Part shown: piece after piece, positions 34,418 to 46,475 of the stretch | How positions within the stretch are numbered: position 1 is the stretch's first letter | Layout: each line of letters begins with the position of its first letter | Assembly (NCBI RefSeq): GCF_035222375.1 | Contig: NC_085890.1 | Coordinates: forward strand, 1,736,001-1,800,000 | DNA: 64,000 bases | Origin: Podospora pseudocomata | Taxonomy: Eukaryota > Ascomycota > Sordariomycetes > Sordariales > Podosporaceae | Reading direction: 5' to 3' | Notes under the pieces: generated by a model | What the model saw: only the letters and a program-made list of their open reading frames with translations | Told to the model about the DNA's origin: nothing | Database searches by the model: none | Program-made: the position numbers and the translations under genes

Positions 34418-35865
34418 TCAGAAGGGGGCCCGATGGTCTCTGCCCCTGAGGGTGTCGACGTATTGACCGGGACGGGTCAAAGTATCGTATCGCGAAGTTG
34501 GCCGTTCTGCTGCCCGTGAAGACATGAAAGTGGTGTTAGGTTGTACTACCAAAGCTTGTTGTCAGTACGATGCGCGCCAATCAGAGCATTTGCACACTGA
34601 CCTCTTTTTCGACCTAGGGCAAGTTGTAACTCTCCTGCGTTTGCCATGGATGTGGATCTCGTGCTCATAGACGCCAAGGGCGCATTGACAACATGTCTTG
34701 GGCCACCTGGTATATTGCTCTGAGAGGGAAGTGTTGCATGATGAGCTCGACCTGAGCCTGGAGCATATCTATTGGTTCTCTGTTCAGCTCTTGGGACAGA
34801 AATGTATGTTGGTGATGCAGTGGTGTTGAAGACTTGTGGCTGAATGAGGTTTTCTGGTGGTCCTGTACCATAACGTCAGTTCGATACGCCTGTTGATAGG
34901 AGAATAGTAGGACCCAATCACTTACTTTGGTGCGTGTAGCTTTCTGGGACAGGCATGCTTCTTTGAACAGTCTGAGCTTGTTGGTCAGGGGCCACTGTCA
35001 CATATCTGGGCCTATTGATCCGGTCGGCCCCTGAAAATGCAGCGCGCGGCAGTCTTGTATCTCTGACTCCATGTCCTGCTTGTGGAAGATCTCTTGGGCG
35101 AAGACGGCCTGAGGAGACTTGCTCTCGTTGTGATGTCCCTTCCTCGGCACGCATCTGATAGAGCTGCTCCTGAAGTTCTCGACACTTCTTTTTGAGTTTG
35201 TCGTAGACACTCCGAAAATGTAGCAGTTCTTTATTTCTTTTTTCCAGATCTCTGTTGAGATCTTCACACTGGCGCGAAATAGTTTCCTCCTCCCTTTGTA
35301 TTGCTAGATGGGAAGTGAGCAAAGGGGAAAGGGCCCGGGGATCTTGTGGCTATCTGCAACATACCATCATATTTAGCTTTCCAGCCAGCACAGGTTCTCG
35401 ACAATTCCGCCTTTTCTCGACCGTCCTTTGATCTTTTGCAGTGAGCATGTAGCTGTCAAAAAGATAGGTATATGAGGGAGCAACTGACATTTGTACTTCT
35501 AGTTGCTGTGACCAGAACGCCATCGCACTTGAAGCAGCTTCCATGATCATTGTTGGGCTGAGCCCATACATCAACTGGACCGCATCTTGAACCGATGATT
35601 CCCAGTCCTGATGATTGCAGATTTCTTCTTCCTCAAGATGTTTTCTGCACACCGGGCAGCTCCATGGTGGCTCATTTCCGAAGCCATGGGTGATGGCGCA
35701 TTGGTTACAGAGGATGTGCCTGCTCCCAAAGTTAGCCGTCTCCCTGACTGACATTCGCCAGATACCGAAAATAAAAATTGAGACTTACATACAAGAGGTG
35801 ACAACCATGCCATTCACCAACTCGGCATCGCAGCCCTGGACCTTGCACTTCAAATAAACAGGCAT
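34418..35865 (-). CDS. HEI10: meiotic RING-finger protein of the HEI10/CCNB1IP1 family
   Basis: Six exons on the minus strand: 35789-35865, 35497-35719, 35365-35452, 34926-35303, 34602-34862 and 34418-34545. All phases agree, giving 384 aa. HEI10 is a RING ubiquitin/SUMO E3 ligase that marks crossover sites on the synaptonemal complex; it has been studied in Sordaria. The RING starts at the N-terminus: Cys7, Cys12, Cys25, His27, Cys30, Cys33, Cys48 and Cys51 (HILCNQC, WSCPVC). Next comes the diagnostic GLSPTMIMEAASSAMAFW segment, then a long coiled coil (about residues 100-175, KKKCRELQEQLYQM). A basic, disordered tail with Arg/Ser/Pro follows. The second intron would be only 44 nt, and the last acceptor is inferred from phase and branch site, so the C-terminal 42 residues are less sure. 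Confidence 0.8.
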
Positions 35866-36486
35866 TTTGACTGCGGCGCAGATGCTGAGACCGTCGTTCA
35901 AAGCGAATTGCAGATAACAGCAATCATTTTGACGAAGAGATTGCTAATCTGATGCTCTGATCTATCGGTGAAGATTCTGAAGTGCAATGGGAATGGAAGG
36001 TGGGTGGCTTTATGGCCATCCTCGTTCCTTCCAAACTCAATGGTGCAGGTGGATATAGTGCCTGGAGCCATGTGATGGCTGGAAATTCAGCGATCGTTCC
36101 GTGAATTCACTGTAAGAGAAGTGAATTGTCTTTGTCCTTTATCTGGACTCCAATCACTGGTATCTTATTCTGCTACCTCTTCTCTCTCATGATCATCGAG
36201 TGAGGTTGATCTCAACAACTGGGTTAGGGTTCTTTCCCAGCCACGGCAAGCCACGCCAAGTATCCCTGAAGCACGGACCGACCCGTTAATTCTCCACCGA
36301 ACTCCCCCAAGTGCCAGGATCTTGGTTGGCGCCTCGACTCCACCTCCCCGCCTTGTGGCTGTGCCTCTCACTCAGGCACCCTCACCCACTCCCTGAAGCT
36401 TACTGAAGCAGAGCCTCTCGAGTTAACGGCCGACGACAGTAAACAAACATCTCGCTGTGCGACACCGTCAGCGCGATTCATCAAAC
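35866..36486. promoter_or_regulatory. shared divergent promoter region HEI10/ULA1
   Basis: 621 bp between divergent start codons. A short imperfect palindrome is visible near 36096-36108 (GTTCCGTGAATTCAC). No TATA box stands out. Both gene products act with ubiquitin-like modifiers, but a meiotic gene and a housekeeping gene need not be co-expressed. Confidence 0.5.
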
Positions 36487-38607
36487 ATGACCGAAATCGT
36501 AATGAGCCAGACACCACCGATTCTGCATGGCCCTTCAGAAAAGGAACGGAAATATGATCGTCAGCTTCGCCTATGGGCTGCCAGTGGCCAAGCTGCCCTC
36601 GAGTCAGCCAATATCTTGCTGGTGAACTCTGGCCCTGGCACAGTGGGTGTTGAGACTTTGAAGAACCTGGTGTTGCCAGGTACGTTTACTCGCTCTTATA
36701 TCTCATGCTATGAGTTTGAAGCTAACATATGTATCCAGGAATTGGTCGCTTTGCTATTTATGATGAAGCCAGGGTCGAGGAAGCAGACTTGGGCGTCAAC
36801 TTCTTTCTGGATGAGAACAGCCTGGGAAAGCCGAGGTCAGAGAGTCTCACAGGACATCTGTTGGAGCTGAACCCAGAGGTCCAGGGTGACTGGTATCCGA
36901 ATGAGGTAGGTGGACTCATCCGTGATTCTCAGTCAGTTATCACGCTGTAAGTGTGAGCTCTCATCACACAACTATACTCACATACGGTGGTGGCGAATAT
37001 AGAATGTCAAGACTTTAGACTCCCTCCTCACGAGTTCCCCCGTCTTCACAACCATCATATATACACACCCCATCACACCAGAGAACCTCTCGCTTCTGGA
37101 ATCACATGGGCAACAACACCAAACCCCGCTGGTGGCGATACACTCCGCTGGCTTCTACTCTTACTTCCGCATCAACCTCCCAGGAGCTTTCCCCATCGTC
37201 GATACACATCCAGACGAGACAGCCACGACAGACCTTCGCCTTCTCACCCCATGGCCTGAGTTGGCTGTGTTCGCGGAGGAGCTAACGAAGAACATTGATG
37301 ATCTGTCTGACTTCGAGCATGGTCACCTGCCTTATGTCGTGATATTGCTCCACTATCTTGAGAGATGGAAAGCGGAGCACGATGGCAGCTACCCCTCAAC
37401 CTACAAGGAGAAGACCGAGTTTCGTCGGATAGTCCAGGGCGCGGCGAGGACCCAGAATGCCGAGGGTGGCGAAGAGAACTTTGATGAAGCGGCTGGTGCC
37501 GTGCTCAAGACCCTTGTGGTGCCATCACTACCATCGGGGTTGAAGGAGATCTTCGAATACGAGCGCACAAACCCAGTAAGTCACAACCTTGGTTGGAGAG
37601 ATGGGCCACCCCTCTTTCGTGATGGTGTCGTCGTTGACAGCTACCCCACTTTGATGAACGTGTCAGGCAGATGCTGACGAGGCTGCCCCAGGCGGAGCAA
37701 AAGTCCGGGTTCTGGGTGATCGCCGACGCGGTCAGGGCCTTCTACGAGAAGCACAAGTGCTTACCCCTCCCGGGGAAAGTCCCTGACATGAAGGCCCAGT
37801 CCAAGGTGTACATTCAGCTCCAGAATATCTACAAGGCAAAGGCACGCAAGGATGCTGCTGAGATTTTGGAAACCGTCCAAGCCACGGCTGGTGGCCAGAC
37901 CATCGATCCCGCAGAAGTGGACCTCTTCTGCAAGAACGCAGCCTTTGTCAAGCTCATCAACGCAACGACGGGGAAGATTAGCAGGGCAGATCGCTTGAAG
38001 GAGGTAGCAGGTGAGTTCCCACAATATTCCCCATTCCCGTCCGTGGTTGTCGTCGAGGACGACATACCCCTCCCCATATTGGCCACTCCAGACGTCCATT
38101 GGGCGCGCGGAGGGGCAAGGTCATGAGACGAGGAGGGGTGTGACAGGAACGAGGAAATTCGGACGAAGAAAGAAACGAGAGAGAAAAGAAAGGCTGGCTG
38201 ACAATAGAGTGCCATTTTCGCCACTCACTTTTACAGCCCAAGAGTTTCGCAACGACGAGCAAGCCGGAATGACCCTCCAGCCACTCTCGCTTCTCCCCAT
38301 TTATCTCGCCATGCAGGCAACAGCCCACCAAGTTGAGACAGAAGACGGCCGCGGCTGGCCTAGACAAGAGGAGGTGTTGGCAAGGGTAGCCAAGATGGTG
38401 CCCGGGGCAGACGAGAACGAGAGGGTTCGCCAGGCGGTGGAGGAGGTGGCTCGCGCCGAGGGGGGCGAGCTGCACAATGTTGCTGCGCTGACGGGGGGGA
38501 TGGTGGCGCAGGAGATGATCAAGATCATTACTAAGCAGTATATCCCTATTGATAATACTTGCTTATTTGACGGCATTAGCAGCCGGTGCCAGATCCTTCG
38601 CCTATAG
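36487..38607 (+). CDS. ULA1: NEDD8-activating enzyme E1 regulatory subunit (Ula1/APP-BP1)
   Basis: Five exons (36487-36679, 36739-36905, 37003-37575, 37692-38010, 38237-38607) give 540 aa, near the human APP-BP1 length of 534. With Uba3 the protein activates the ubiquitin-like NEDD8/Rub1, which modifies cullins. The adenylation-like domain shows [18 protein letters not shown], then [25 protein letters not shown] and [17 protein letters not shown]. Further family blocks are [36 protein letters not shown] and [18 protein letters not shown]. Introns 2 and 3 (97 and 116 nt) were placed where phase and homology agree; the open frames running into them are not family-like. The last intron is 226 nt. 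As expected for this subunit no catalytic Cys domain is seen. Confidence 0.9.
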
Positions 38608-39681
38608 GGTATCGGGGAAGGAGGGCGGGATGTATTATGGGGAGCAGGGGATCGGCAACAGGTGATGGGGGAGGTGGATCAGCAGCAGGAGATTGAAGGG
38701 GTAGTGGTGGTAATGGATGGTGATGATGATGGGGTGATTGTGAAAGAGGCAAGAGGGAAGAAGAGAAGGGGGGGTGAGCTGGAGCTTGTGGATATGGGTA
38801 GGGAAAGGGGAGCGCCGGCGTTGCGGCTGGGGACAAAACTGGAGGAGAAGGAGCCTGAAGGGGGTGCTAGCTGGCCTGGGCTTGCTGGGCTCGCCAGTGG
38901 GGAACTCAAGGGAGAGGCCTGCTTCTTGTGTGAGGAGGATGAGGAGGAGGGGACATGATTGGATCTGGGCTTCCCTTTCCTGCTTGGTGAGGTGCTGGAT
39001 ATGGGGAGTGAAGGGCAGGCTGAGAATAGAAATCAAGGGAAACGAGGGGAAGGAAGGGTGTATCTGCCGTCATCATAGAGTACTCTACAGAATGGGGAGA
39101 ACTGAACAGAAGAGCAGAGCAGAGCTAAATAACGTCAGGGACCCTCATATGGTGGCCAGGCCAAGAAATTATTGTGGTATCTTGATAAGGGAGTGGTTGG
39201 CTGATAGATGGATGATAAGCGGCAGCAGTTTCAACGATCGTGTTTGGCCATGAGCTGTTTGCATCATCGCATGTCTGTTCTGTAAGTGCCCGTCAGCCAG
39301 TCAGTCGGGTTCGTCACCCAGTTAGAATCTCACATTTGTTTTCGTCTTTGGATCAGGCTGATATCAAACAAAATGACAATGACGACGCGGTTGGTGTGTT
39401 GTGTGTGTTTCATTGGAGGTTTTTCTTTTCGGCATTGAAGGGTAGCTGTTCCGATGGAATATCCCGCTTGGCTAGGTAGGTGTGTTTGTTGGGCTTTTCA
39501 TGCAAAATTCAGGCACGGATAGCTGCTTATGCAGGGTGGTTTTCTAACCTTTTTGCACATCACGCTAGATACCAAGACACCGTAGCTACGCTCTTCTTCC
39601 ATTCGTTCTATTCCGTTTTGGTACTTGGTGTTTGGGGTCATGTTGGGGAAAATGAAGGGACTTGCTCCTGGTGGAGATTGT

Positions 39682-39703
39682 AGAGAGAGAGAGAGAGAGA
39701 GAG
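39682..39703 (+). repeat. (AG)n microsatellite
   Basis: Eleven uninterrupted AG dinucleotides in the gene-free region downstream of ULA1. Confidence 0.9.
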
Positions 39704-42700
39704 TATGACGATACCCAAATGGGTGATAGTTTTGGGGGAGAGACAAGTCGAGTGATATGTTGGGTCTGCTCCATCTAAAAAATGATGTTTTTTTCTTGTG
39801 AAAGCTACTCTGCCTTGTTGCTGTCAATGTCATCGTCAGTGTGTCTCGTTTGTGTCTTTGCATACACATATATGCATGTATCTGTAGGTAGGCAGAGATG
39901 CAAGGCAACAAGCAAGTAACCAGCAGCAGCACAGTCACCGTTTTGTCTCTTTTCAGCTGGCTACCCTTCCCCAAAATGAACAAAAATTGTGGGTTGGGAG
40001 ACTGGATTCACTGCTTTGGTAATAGTCTGACAGACTTTTTTGGCAGGCGTAGTATCCTGGGCCGCCCTTTTTGGGACCGTCATCGTCGAATCTGGCGTGG
40101 TGTCTGGCATCTTGTTGAGTACCACTCCAGCCAATGGGACCAGTCCGTTTTCAGGCATCTTCTTCAGCCTTCCCGTTTTTCGATGTAGACCTGGTAAACC
40201 AGGTTAGGTCACCCGGTTTTGCAGATACCTTCTGCTTCCCTTGATTCCCTCTGTAAACAGTACGGGTACAACACAACCCGCTCGGCTGCTGTCGTTTGGG
40301 CTCAGGGGATGAGGAAAACGAGCAATTCAGAACAGAGAAAAAAACCTGGAAGTAGTACTAATGCAGACTGCAATTGGTAGCTTGCCATGGCATGGCATGG
40401 CACATGTATGGTATATGCAAAATGCAGCTACTGTCTGCAGCAAGCCAAAGACCGTTGCGACCAAGATTTCAGCCATTTCTCACCCACCTATTTCTTTTCG
40501 GACCGCAGAGCCTGGGTGGCACCCTTTCGTTTCTGCTTCTGGTTGGAGAGTGGGCCACTGAAAGGCAGCTCATGTGTATGTAAGCATGCGCCGGCCATGC
40601 GTGTCGGCCTCGTTTGTCGATGTTGTCTGTATGTATGTCCGCACGTGCATGCTCAGCGTCTAGCCCAACCTGATGTAGCGAGAGAGCGGTTGTAAACGAA
40701 AATTTTCGGCTGGACCTGAGCATGTAGGACCTGAGGCGATGCCTCTGGCGCTGCCCCATCTGAACCAGATGTCGAGGCAAGTTGGTGAGGAATATTGTGT
40801 CCTTTGGTCTTGCTGTGTTCACCTCAGACTACCAGAGAATGTGGAAGCCGAAGCCGCTTTTCCGGTCCTCATGATGGTCCGGCGGGTGGGAAGTGAGGTT
40901 GTGAGACATGCTTCTGGCACGATGTCGACGTTCTGATCCTGAAATCTCCGAGTAGGAGGTGAGGGAATTGATGCAAGCCACAGAAACCAGGTGACTTCGA
41001 CCTCATGTTGTGCGGCCTGAGAATGAGAGTGAAATCTGGGGATGGTGGTGGGCGGTATCGAAGCCACAATTCCGGGGTGACCTTGCTGAGCCCGCCTTGC
41101 CAACCCTGTCGTCTGGCGGACCGCTGTAGCGGTTATTCCGAGGGTCATCCGGAAGTCTGGCGTGAGGAGGCCGATGGGAAAGGTGTAACTTACTACATTA
41201 GCTGCATATCAAGAGCTGGCCTTGTCATGAAGTTGCTCTTGGCGCCCATGTCAAGTTTGACAGATGGAGCACGAACTAGCATACCTGTTAGAGGTGTGGC
41301 AGCATGCATCAGCCTCGCTTGTAAGATGCGAGATGTCAGTTGTCAGAGGCTGCGGGATACAGGAAGAAAAAGCAGGAATATTCCAGCAAGAAGTGTAAAA
41401 CTCAAACAGAAGCGGGAGTAAAATGATGTAGGGGTCAACAGTGGAGATAAGTAGACATAGGTTTGACCACTGACAAGTCTTGATGGTGTAAGTACACGCG
41501 TACATTGATATGACTCTATCAGTCCAGGGGTGCATTGTGTTTTGACCGGCCAAACAACTTGTTCGGCACCGTGTCATGCAAAAAACTGGGCACATGGAAA
41601 TGCGTAGGGGCAGTGATGTTTAGGTGATACAGGCACGGCATCGGGCAACTAGGACAAGGCCAGGACGGGAAAGATAGAAGCTGGTCCTGGAATTTCCAAA
41701 CTTGTTCTTCCGGCCGGCGACAGGAGCAGATGCGATAGGTTCGTGCTGTGTCCCGGCCGCCTTGTTGGATGACCTCGGTACGTTTTGTGGTTTTGAAACC
41801 GGTGTAGCTTGTAGCTGGTTCCCCGCGAATTCATGTCCGTAGCACATCGCATGCGCAGAGACAACCTGAGTGGAAGTGTCCGGCTCCGCGGCGATACCAA
41901 CCCGCCCACCCGTCGTGGTGTCAGGTGCCATGCCGAGCATGCCCGCCCCATGCCATGACTGACCGCAACTTAGGATTTGATGCCGACCACAGCCGCGGCA
42001 TGTGTTGCTACGAGCCTCATCGATATCGCCGTGACAGCTCATGGCGATGGTTGATCAATGCGGTGACTACACCTCGGCGCCTCAGTTGTGGTTGAACCCT
42101 CCATCAGCTCGAAGAAGAGGGTGGGCAGGAAAATAGAACGAAGGCATGGACACGGGATCCGAGAAAGGAAATCCAGACATCCATCGGTCACTGACGGCTA
42201 GAGATGGGATTGGGATAGTGAATGGCATGGCCAAATTAATTCAGAACAGCCGAGTTAATATCGACGACTCTGCGCTGTCCACTGAGACGGCCATGAGTGA
42301 TAATTGCTGCATTCCTGCTCCTTCTCCTCCTTCCTTCTCTGATGGTCTGACCAACACTGGATGAGATCAGTCGGCTCCTGCAATCTTGATCGGGGAAGGG
42401 TGAAGGTGTAAGGTGTCTGTGCGGTGCTATCTCCGGCGTTAAGAGCAGGGTAAAAGTCGACTAGACTCGTCGAGACTGGCGGTTAATATGACGTGAACCC
42501 AACGGCGGTGATGTTTGGTCGTGCTGATTTGCTTCTCGCACGAGTGGATGTTTGTGGGGAAGAGCCGGTGTGTTAAGCCACATCTGGGTTGGCGTGCGCC
42601 ACCGCTCGAGCTTAAGTCAGAGGGTTAAGCACCCTTGTAGACAGGTCCGATGAGACATCCACCAACCTTCATTGATGATGCTGCACACCTAGCTGTGTTT

Positions 42701-45700
42701 GGCATGTGTCACCGACGAAGGATAATTAGCAGTTGACAGGTCCCCTACGCTAGAGAGATCGAGACTCTCGTCGTCGATGTCGAGTTTGTGGCACCAAATC
42801 TATACGAGTGCAACCGCAGAGAATGACCACGTTGGGCCAATATGTTTGATGCCAGGAATAGAGTCATCGGCTGAGGAGATCGACGACTGGACCTGACTGA
42901 ATGGGCAAGACACAGGCGCACATGGCCCTCGATCAGGAAAGACGAAAAGAGGGAAGAGACAGCAACGACAAGCAGCCGACGACGACGCTAGGCTTGCTTT
43001 GCCGACATTCCAGGCGGTGCTGCACCTCTGATTGGCTGACGAGAATGTGGGGAAATAACGTTGGCTGCCGAGCTTCGGCGCCTTGGCGGCTGTTTGAACT
43101 GCACTCTTGCGAAGCTCACAGAGATCTCGCTCTGCAGTAATCATCAGAGAAAAGAGGGTGCGGTGGTGAGACAGGGATCTTGCGAACGGTAAGTCACCGT
43201 CAACTACTGCAACACACAAACGGAGACGCGCACGTGGAATTCACCGTCCAAAAGCGCCACAGGGTTTCACTGGGAGATCGCCTTGAGTTCAGGAGAAACA
43301 AGCCGACCACCCGAAAATCGGACAGCTCACCTCGCACTCGCCTTTGCCCTCACTGATGAGCAAGACATTATTCTCTCGCTCGCTCATGCACGACATCTCG
43401 GTTGCTTCTCGCCAGCACAGCACAAAGCACAGCACAAGATCAAGACAGCAGCATATCACTGCATATCGGATAGGCCGTTAATTTTGTCTGGTCTTGCTTA
43501 CAAGCTAAGCCTACAGCTGAAGCTTCGTCATGCTATTCTAGAAGACCGCCTTTTGATTCCGCATGAAGAGCACGGATGTCGATGCCCAGTTCCTAACCTA
43601 ACCCGCAACAAGGAAATGTCAAGTCTCAGGTGGTGGTGATGCCCTGAGCTCGAGCTAGTGGTTACACTAACAATCCTCCCGCACTGACATACCACGCTGT
43701 GTTATGGTGTAGTACAAGGGTCGTCGCTTGCTTTTCCGATCCCCTCGTCGATTCCGGCTGCTCGGCCGCGGCACAGCCGGTAATTAGAGACAGGGCAGGC
43801 TGCCCAATGCTACAGCAACTGTTCAAGGACCTCATCAAGCTCAGCTTTTCACTAGGGTCGACCAGAAATGTTGAGATGGGATATCTCGATCCCCCAAGAG
43901 ATATCAACACAAGAACCATTGATGAGGTCCTCGTCACAGGCGATATTGCGGGAGCAAGCGGCTGCAGAGGACAAGGCGGCTGCGGCGAACTGGCCAAGGG
44001 GTCCACAAGAAAGACGGCAACGGCGACGGGAACAAAGAGAAGCGCTAATCGTGGTACCTTGTGTGTATGCTGGAGGTACAATGTTCCAGCAGGATAACCG
44101 CCGTGACATGCCGTACCAGGGTACTTACACAACCAGCCCCATATCCACGCTCACAGTCGAGAGGACCGGCGGGGCAAGTCATAGACGCATGCTCCGTTCG
44201 CCAGCCATCAACGCTCTCAGCCCGTACAACTGGTCAGTCGATAGGACCATGGCCGGTACCGCGCGGTGATGGAGCTGGGCGATGACGAGAGAGTGGGCTT
44301 CTACAGAGCACATGCATATATGCTATGCTGACTGCGTACGGCTCAGTTCTTCCCAACATGGCAACTAACACCGTCTAGATATTAAGCCTCGCAGGCTCGC
44401 AGTCATGTGTCTCGTCCATCAGCTGGGAAATCGCCACAGGCCATCTATTTACCGCTATTTTTTTCTCCTCAGCTTTCAGAAGCGAACGGCGCCGTCGTCT
44501 TCGTGTCGCCGCTGAAGGTGGATTCGCTTTGCTAACAGCACCTTTTAGTTCACACTCACCGCATGCTCAATGTTTGGTTCAGGTGCTATCGGGAAGGGTC
44601 CTCATAGGCGATGAAATTTGCTACTGTCGCATGCACCGTATTTTCCACCTGGCCGAAGCGGGCCAGACTGCCAGATCTTTAGAGGCTATCTGCGAGTATC
44701 CGAAGCTCATACAACACCACTGGAAGAAGAGCATTATCGTGCGGCTGCTGCTATCCTCCGCTCCGTTTCCTCTTCCACCAGATCCAGCAGAGCTCAGGGG
44801 TTTGGGTCGAGTCGAACCTGTGGAGGACCTCCCCTTCCATTGACCCCTGTCTGCCCTGATCGGAGAAGGAAAGCGGGCAGATCCCTGGGCATCAACCGTT
44901 GCGGGCGGCCGAACGCCAATCAGCTCTTCTAGACTTGGCATATCTCCACCAAACCAACGGCGCCGTTCTTCAGGGCACAGACTGGCGTCTTAGAAGAGGG
45001 GGAGTGTGCCTGGGGCCGACGGCCCCTCTTTCCAACCCTCCCCCAACTTCAAGTTTTTTTTTCTCTTGTTACGGATCATTTTCTCCAAATCCCTAGCTCC
45101 TCCTCCTGGTTGACACACGCCCCTAGTTATTAAGGGGTGCTATTAACAACAGGACGGTGGATGTTTTGGCCCAGCCTAGTGACGGCCTTCCCGAGCATAC
45201 TAGTCCTCTCATCTCGCTCTTGTTATACTAGCTGTCCAGGAACACGGCAGAATCATGCTTCCCGGCGCGGCGATATGGGACGAAATCTCCACATCCTGTG
45301 ACGTTGTACAGTTTCTGCGAGCAATTAGCTAGCTACCTATGTTGCGCTGCTGTTGTTCAACTCGTCAGGCATCGGCACCAGATGCCACAGGAGACTGTGC
45401 CGGACTGGGGGGGTGCAACATCATCAGGAAAGACGGCTGCTGTGCCTCGATGGCAAGCCGCTGTACAACGAAAAAGATGGAAAACCCACGTGCAGCAATA
45501 AGCATTCATGGTTGACGTGCAGCAGTACACAGTTACAACTCATGCACCCCGGTCCCAGCGTGAAACGACACCACCACAACGAGCAGAGGGATTCGCTGGC
45601 ATTGGCTCTGAGCTAATGCTCCCCAGACTCTGCCCCAGATTCTTCCCCAGACCGACCTACGGTTTCTCCAACAAATCGCCCTCCCCCTTCCGCAGGTACC

Positions 45701-46199
45701 TCTTCTCGGACTGGCTGGCTGGCGTGACCTCTGTTGGACATGAGATTAATATGGGCCGTCCAGGTACTGCGGCTCGGTCATGCCTGATTGGTGGTGGTTC
45801 CCAACTTGTGCCTGGCTAAGCAGCCTCGTCCCCCCCCTGGCTATCCCGTTGTCCTCGTGGCTTGACACGGCATTGAGCAGCAACGTCGTCCATTTCTACG
45901 GGCTTCTTGCTCACTTCCTACCTCTGACGGAGTCCACTCTATCTCAACCTTACTCGGCAAGCTATACCTGGGGCCCCCATAGCAATGTACAGTACCCCAT
46001 CGTCCTGCACAAGCGCCCGCTACGCTAGGTAGGGCCTCCCCAGAGCTCTTGGCCCGACTTGACAGGACGTTGCAACGTCGAACAAGCTTCTCCACACCAC
46101 GGGTCCAAGGAAGGCGGCCTCGAAAGCCGGGGCATGGTCCAAATCTCTGCTCTCCCCACAATGTACCATACCTACAACTCCAGCTGCATGCCATGGAGA

Positions 46200-46207
46200 T
46201 ATATAAG
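46200..46207 (+). promoter_or_regulatory. TATA box candidate for the zinc-cluster gene
   Basis: TATATAAG lies 276 bp upstream of the ATG at 46476. Transcription starting about 30 bp downstream would give a leader of roughly 240 nt. No transcript data support it. Confidence 0.4.
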
Positions 46208-46223
46208 ACTGCGTCTGCTCCCC

Positions 46224-46283
46224 ATGTTCTCGCCTCTCTTCGTCATTACCCACATCTATCTTTATCCAAGTGGCTACCATTGA
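46224..46283 (+). other. possible upstream ORF in the transcription-factor leader
   Basis: An ATG at 46224 opens a 19-codon frame that ends with TGA at 46281-46283, 192 bp before the main ATG. If the TATA candidate is used, this would be a uORF able to lower translation of the zinc-cluster protein. It may also lie too close to the cap or be chance. Confidence 0.3.
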
Positions 46284-46475
46284 GCGCTTCTACCCCAGCT
46301 CGTGGTTACTTTCCATCTTTGCCATTGCCACTTACCCCAGCTTCTCGCTTGTAACCGGTACCCGGCGGCGTCCCCGGCATCGCCAACCTGTCGTGCTCAT
46401 AAATACCGTGTGGCCGTCTGGGTTGCGTCTTCCCCAGAACCACCTTTGACACTTCACAGCTTTGGACTTTCCAAC

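Larger units (their letters stand above)
38608..46475. other. long gene-free region upstream of the transcription factor
   Basis: Nearly 7.9 kb without a convincing gene. Open frames of up to 160 codons occur on both strands but overlap and lack domains and splice logic. This includes 43660-44280, where three frames are open at once. Visible simple sequence includes an (AG)11 run at 39682-39703 and short ATGGC tandem repeats near 40386. It could contain the regulatory region and leader of the downstream zinc-cluster gene, non-coding RNAs or lineage-specific genes that cannot be recognised by eye. Confidence 0.45.

Noticed and set aside
38635-39036. Glu/Gly-rich plus-strand and Pro/Ser/Leu-rich minus-strand frames after ULA1
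   Set aside because: Both come from a G/A-rich low-complexity 3' region. Frames are open in several phases without a domain.
43662-44280. Three overlapping open frames on both strands
   Set aside because: Openness in several frames at once reflects base composition. None has a recognisable domain.
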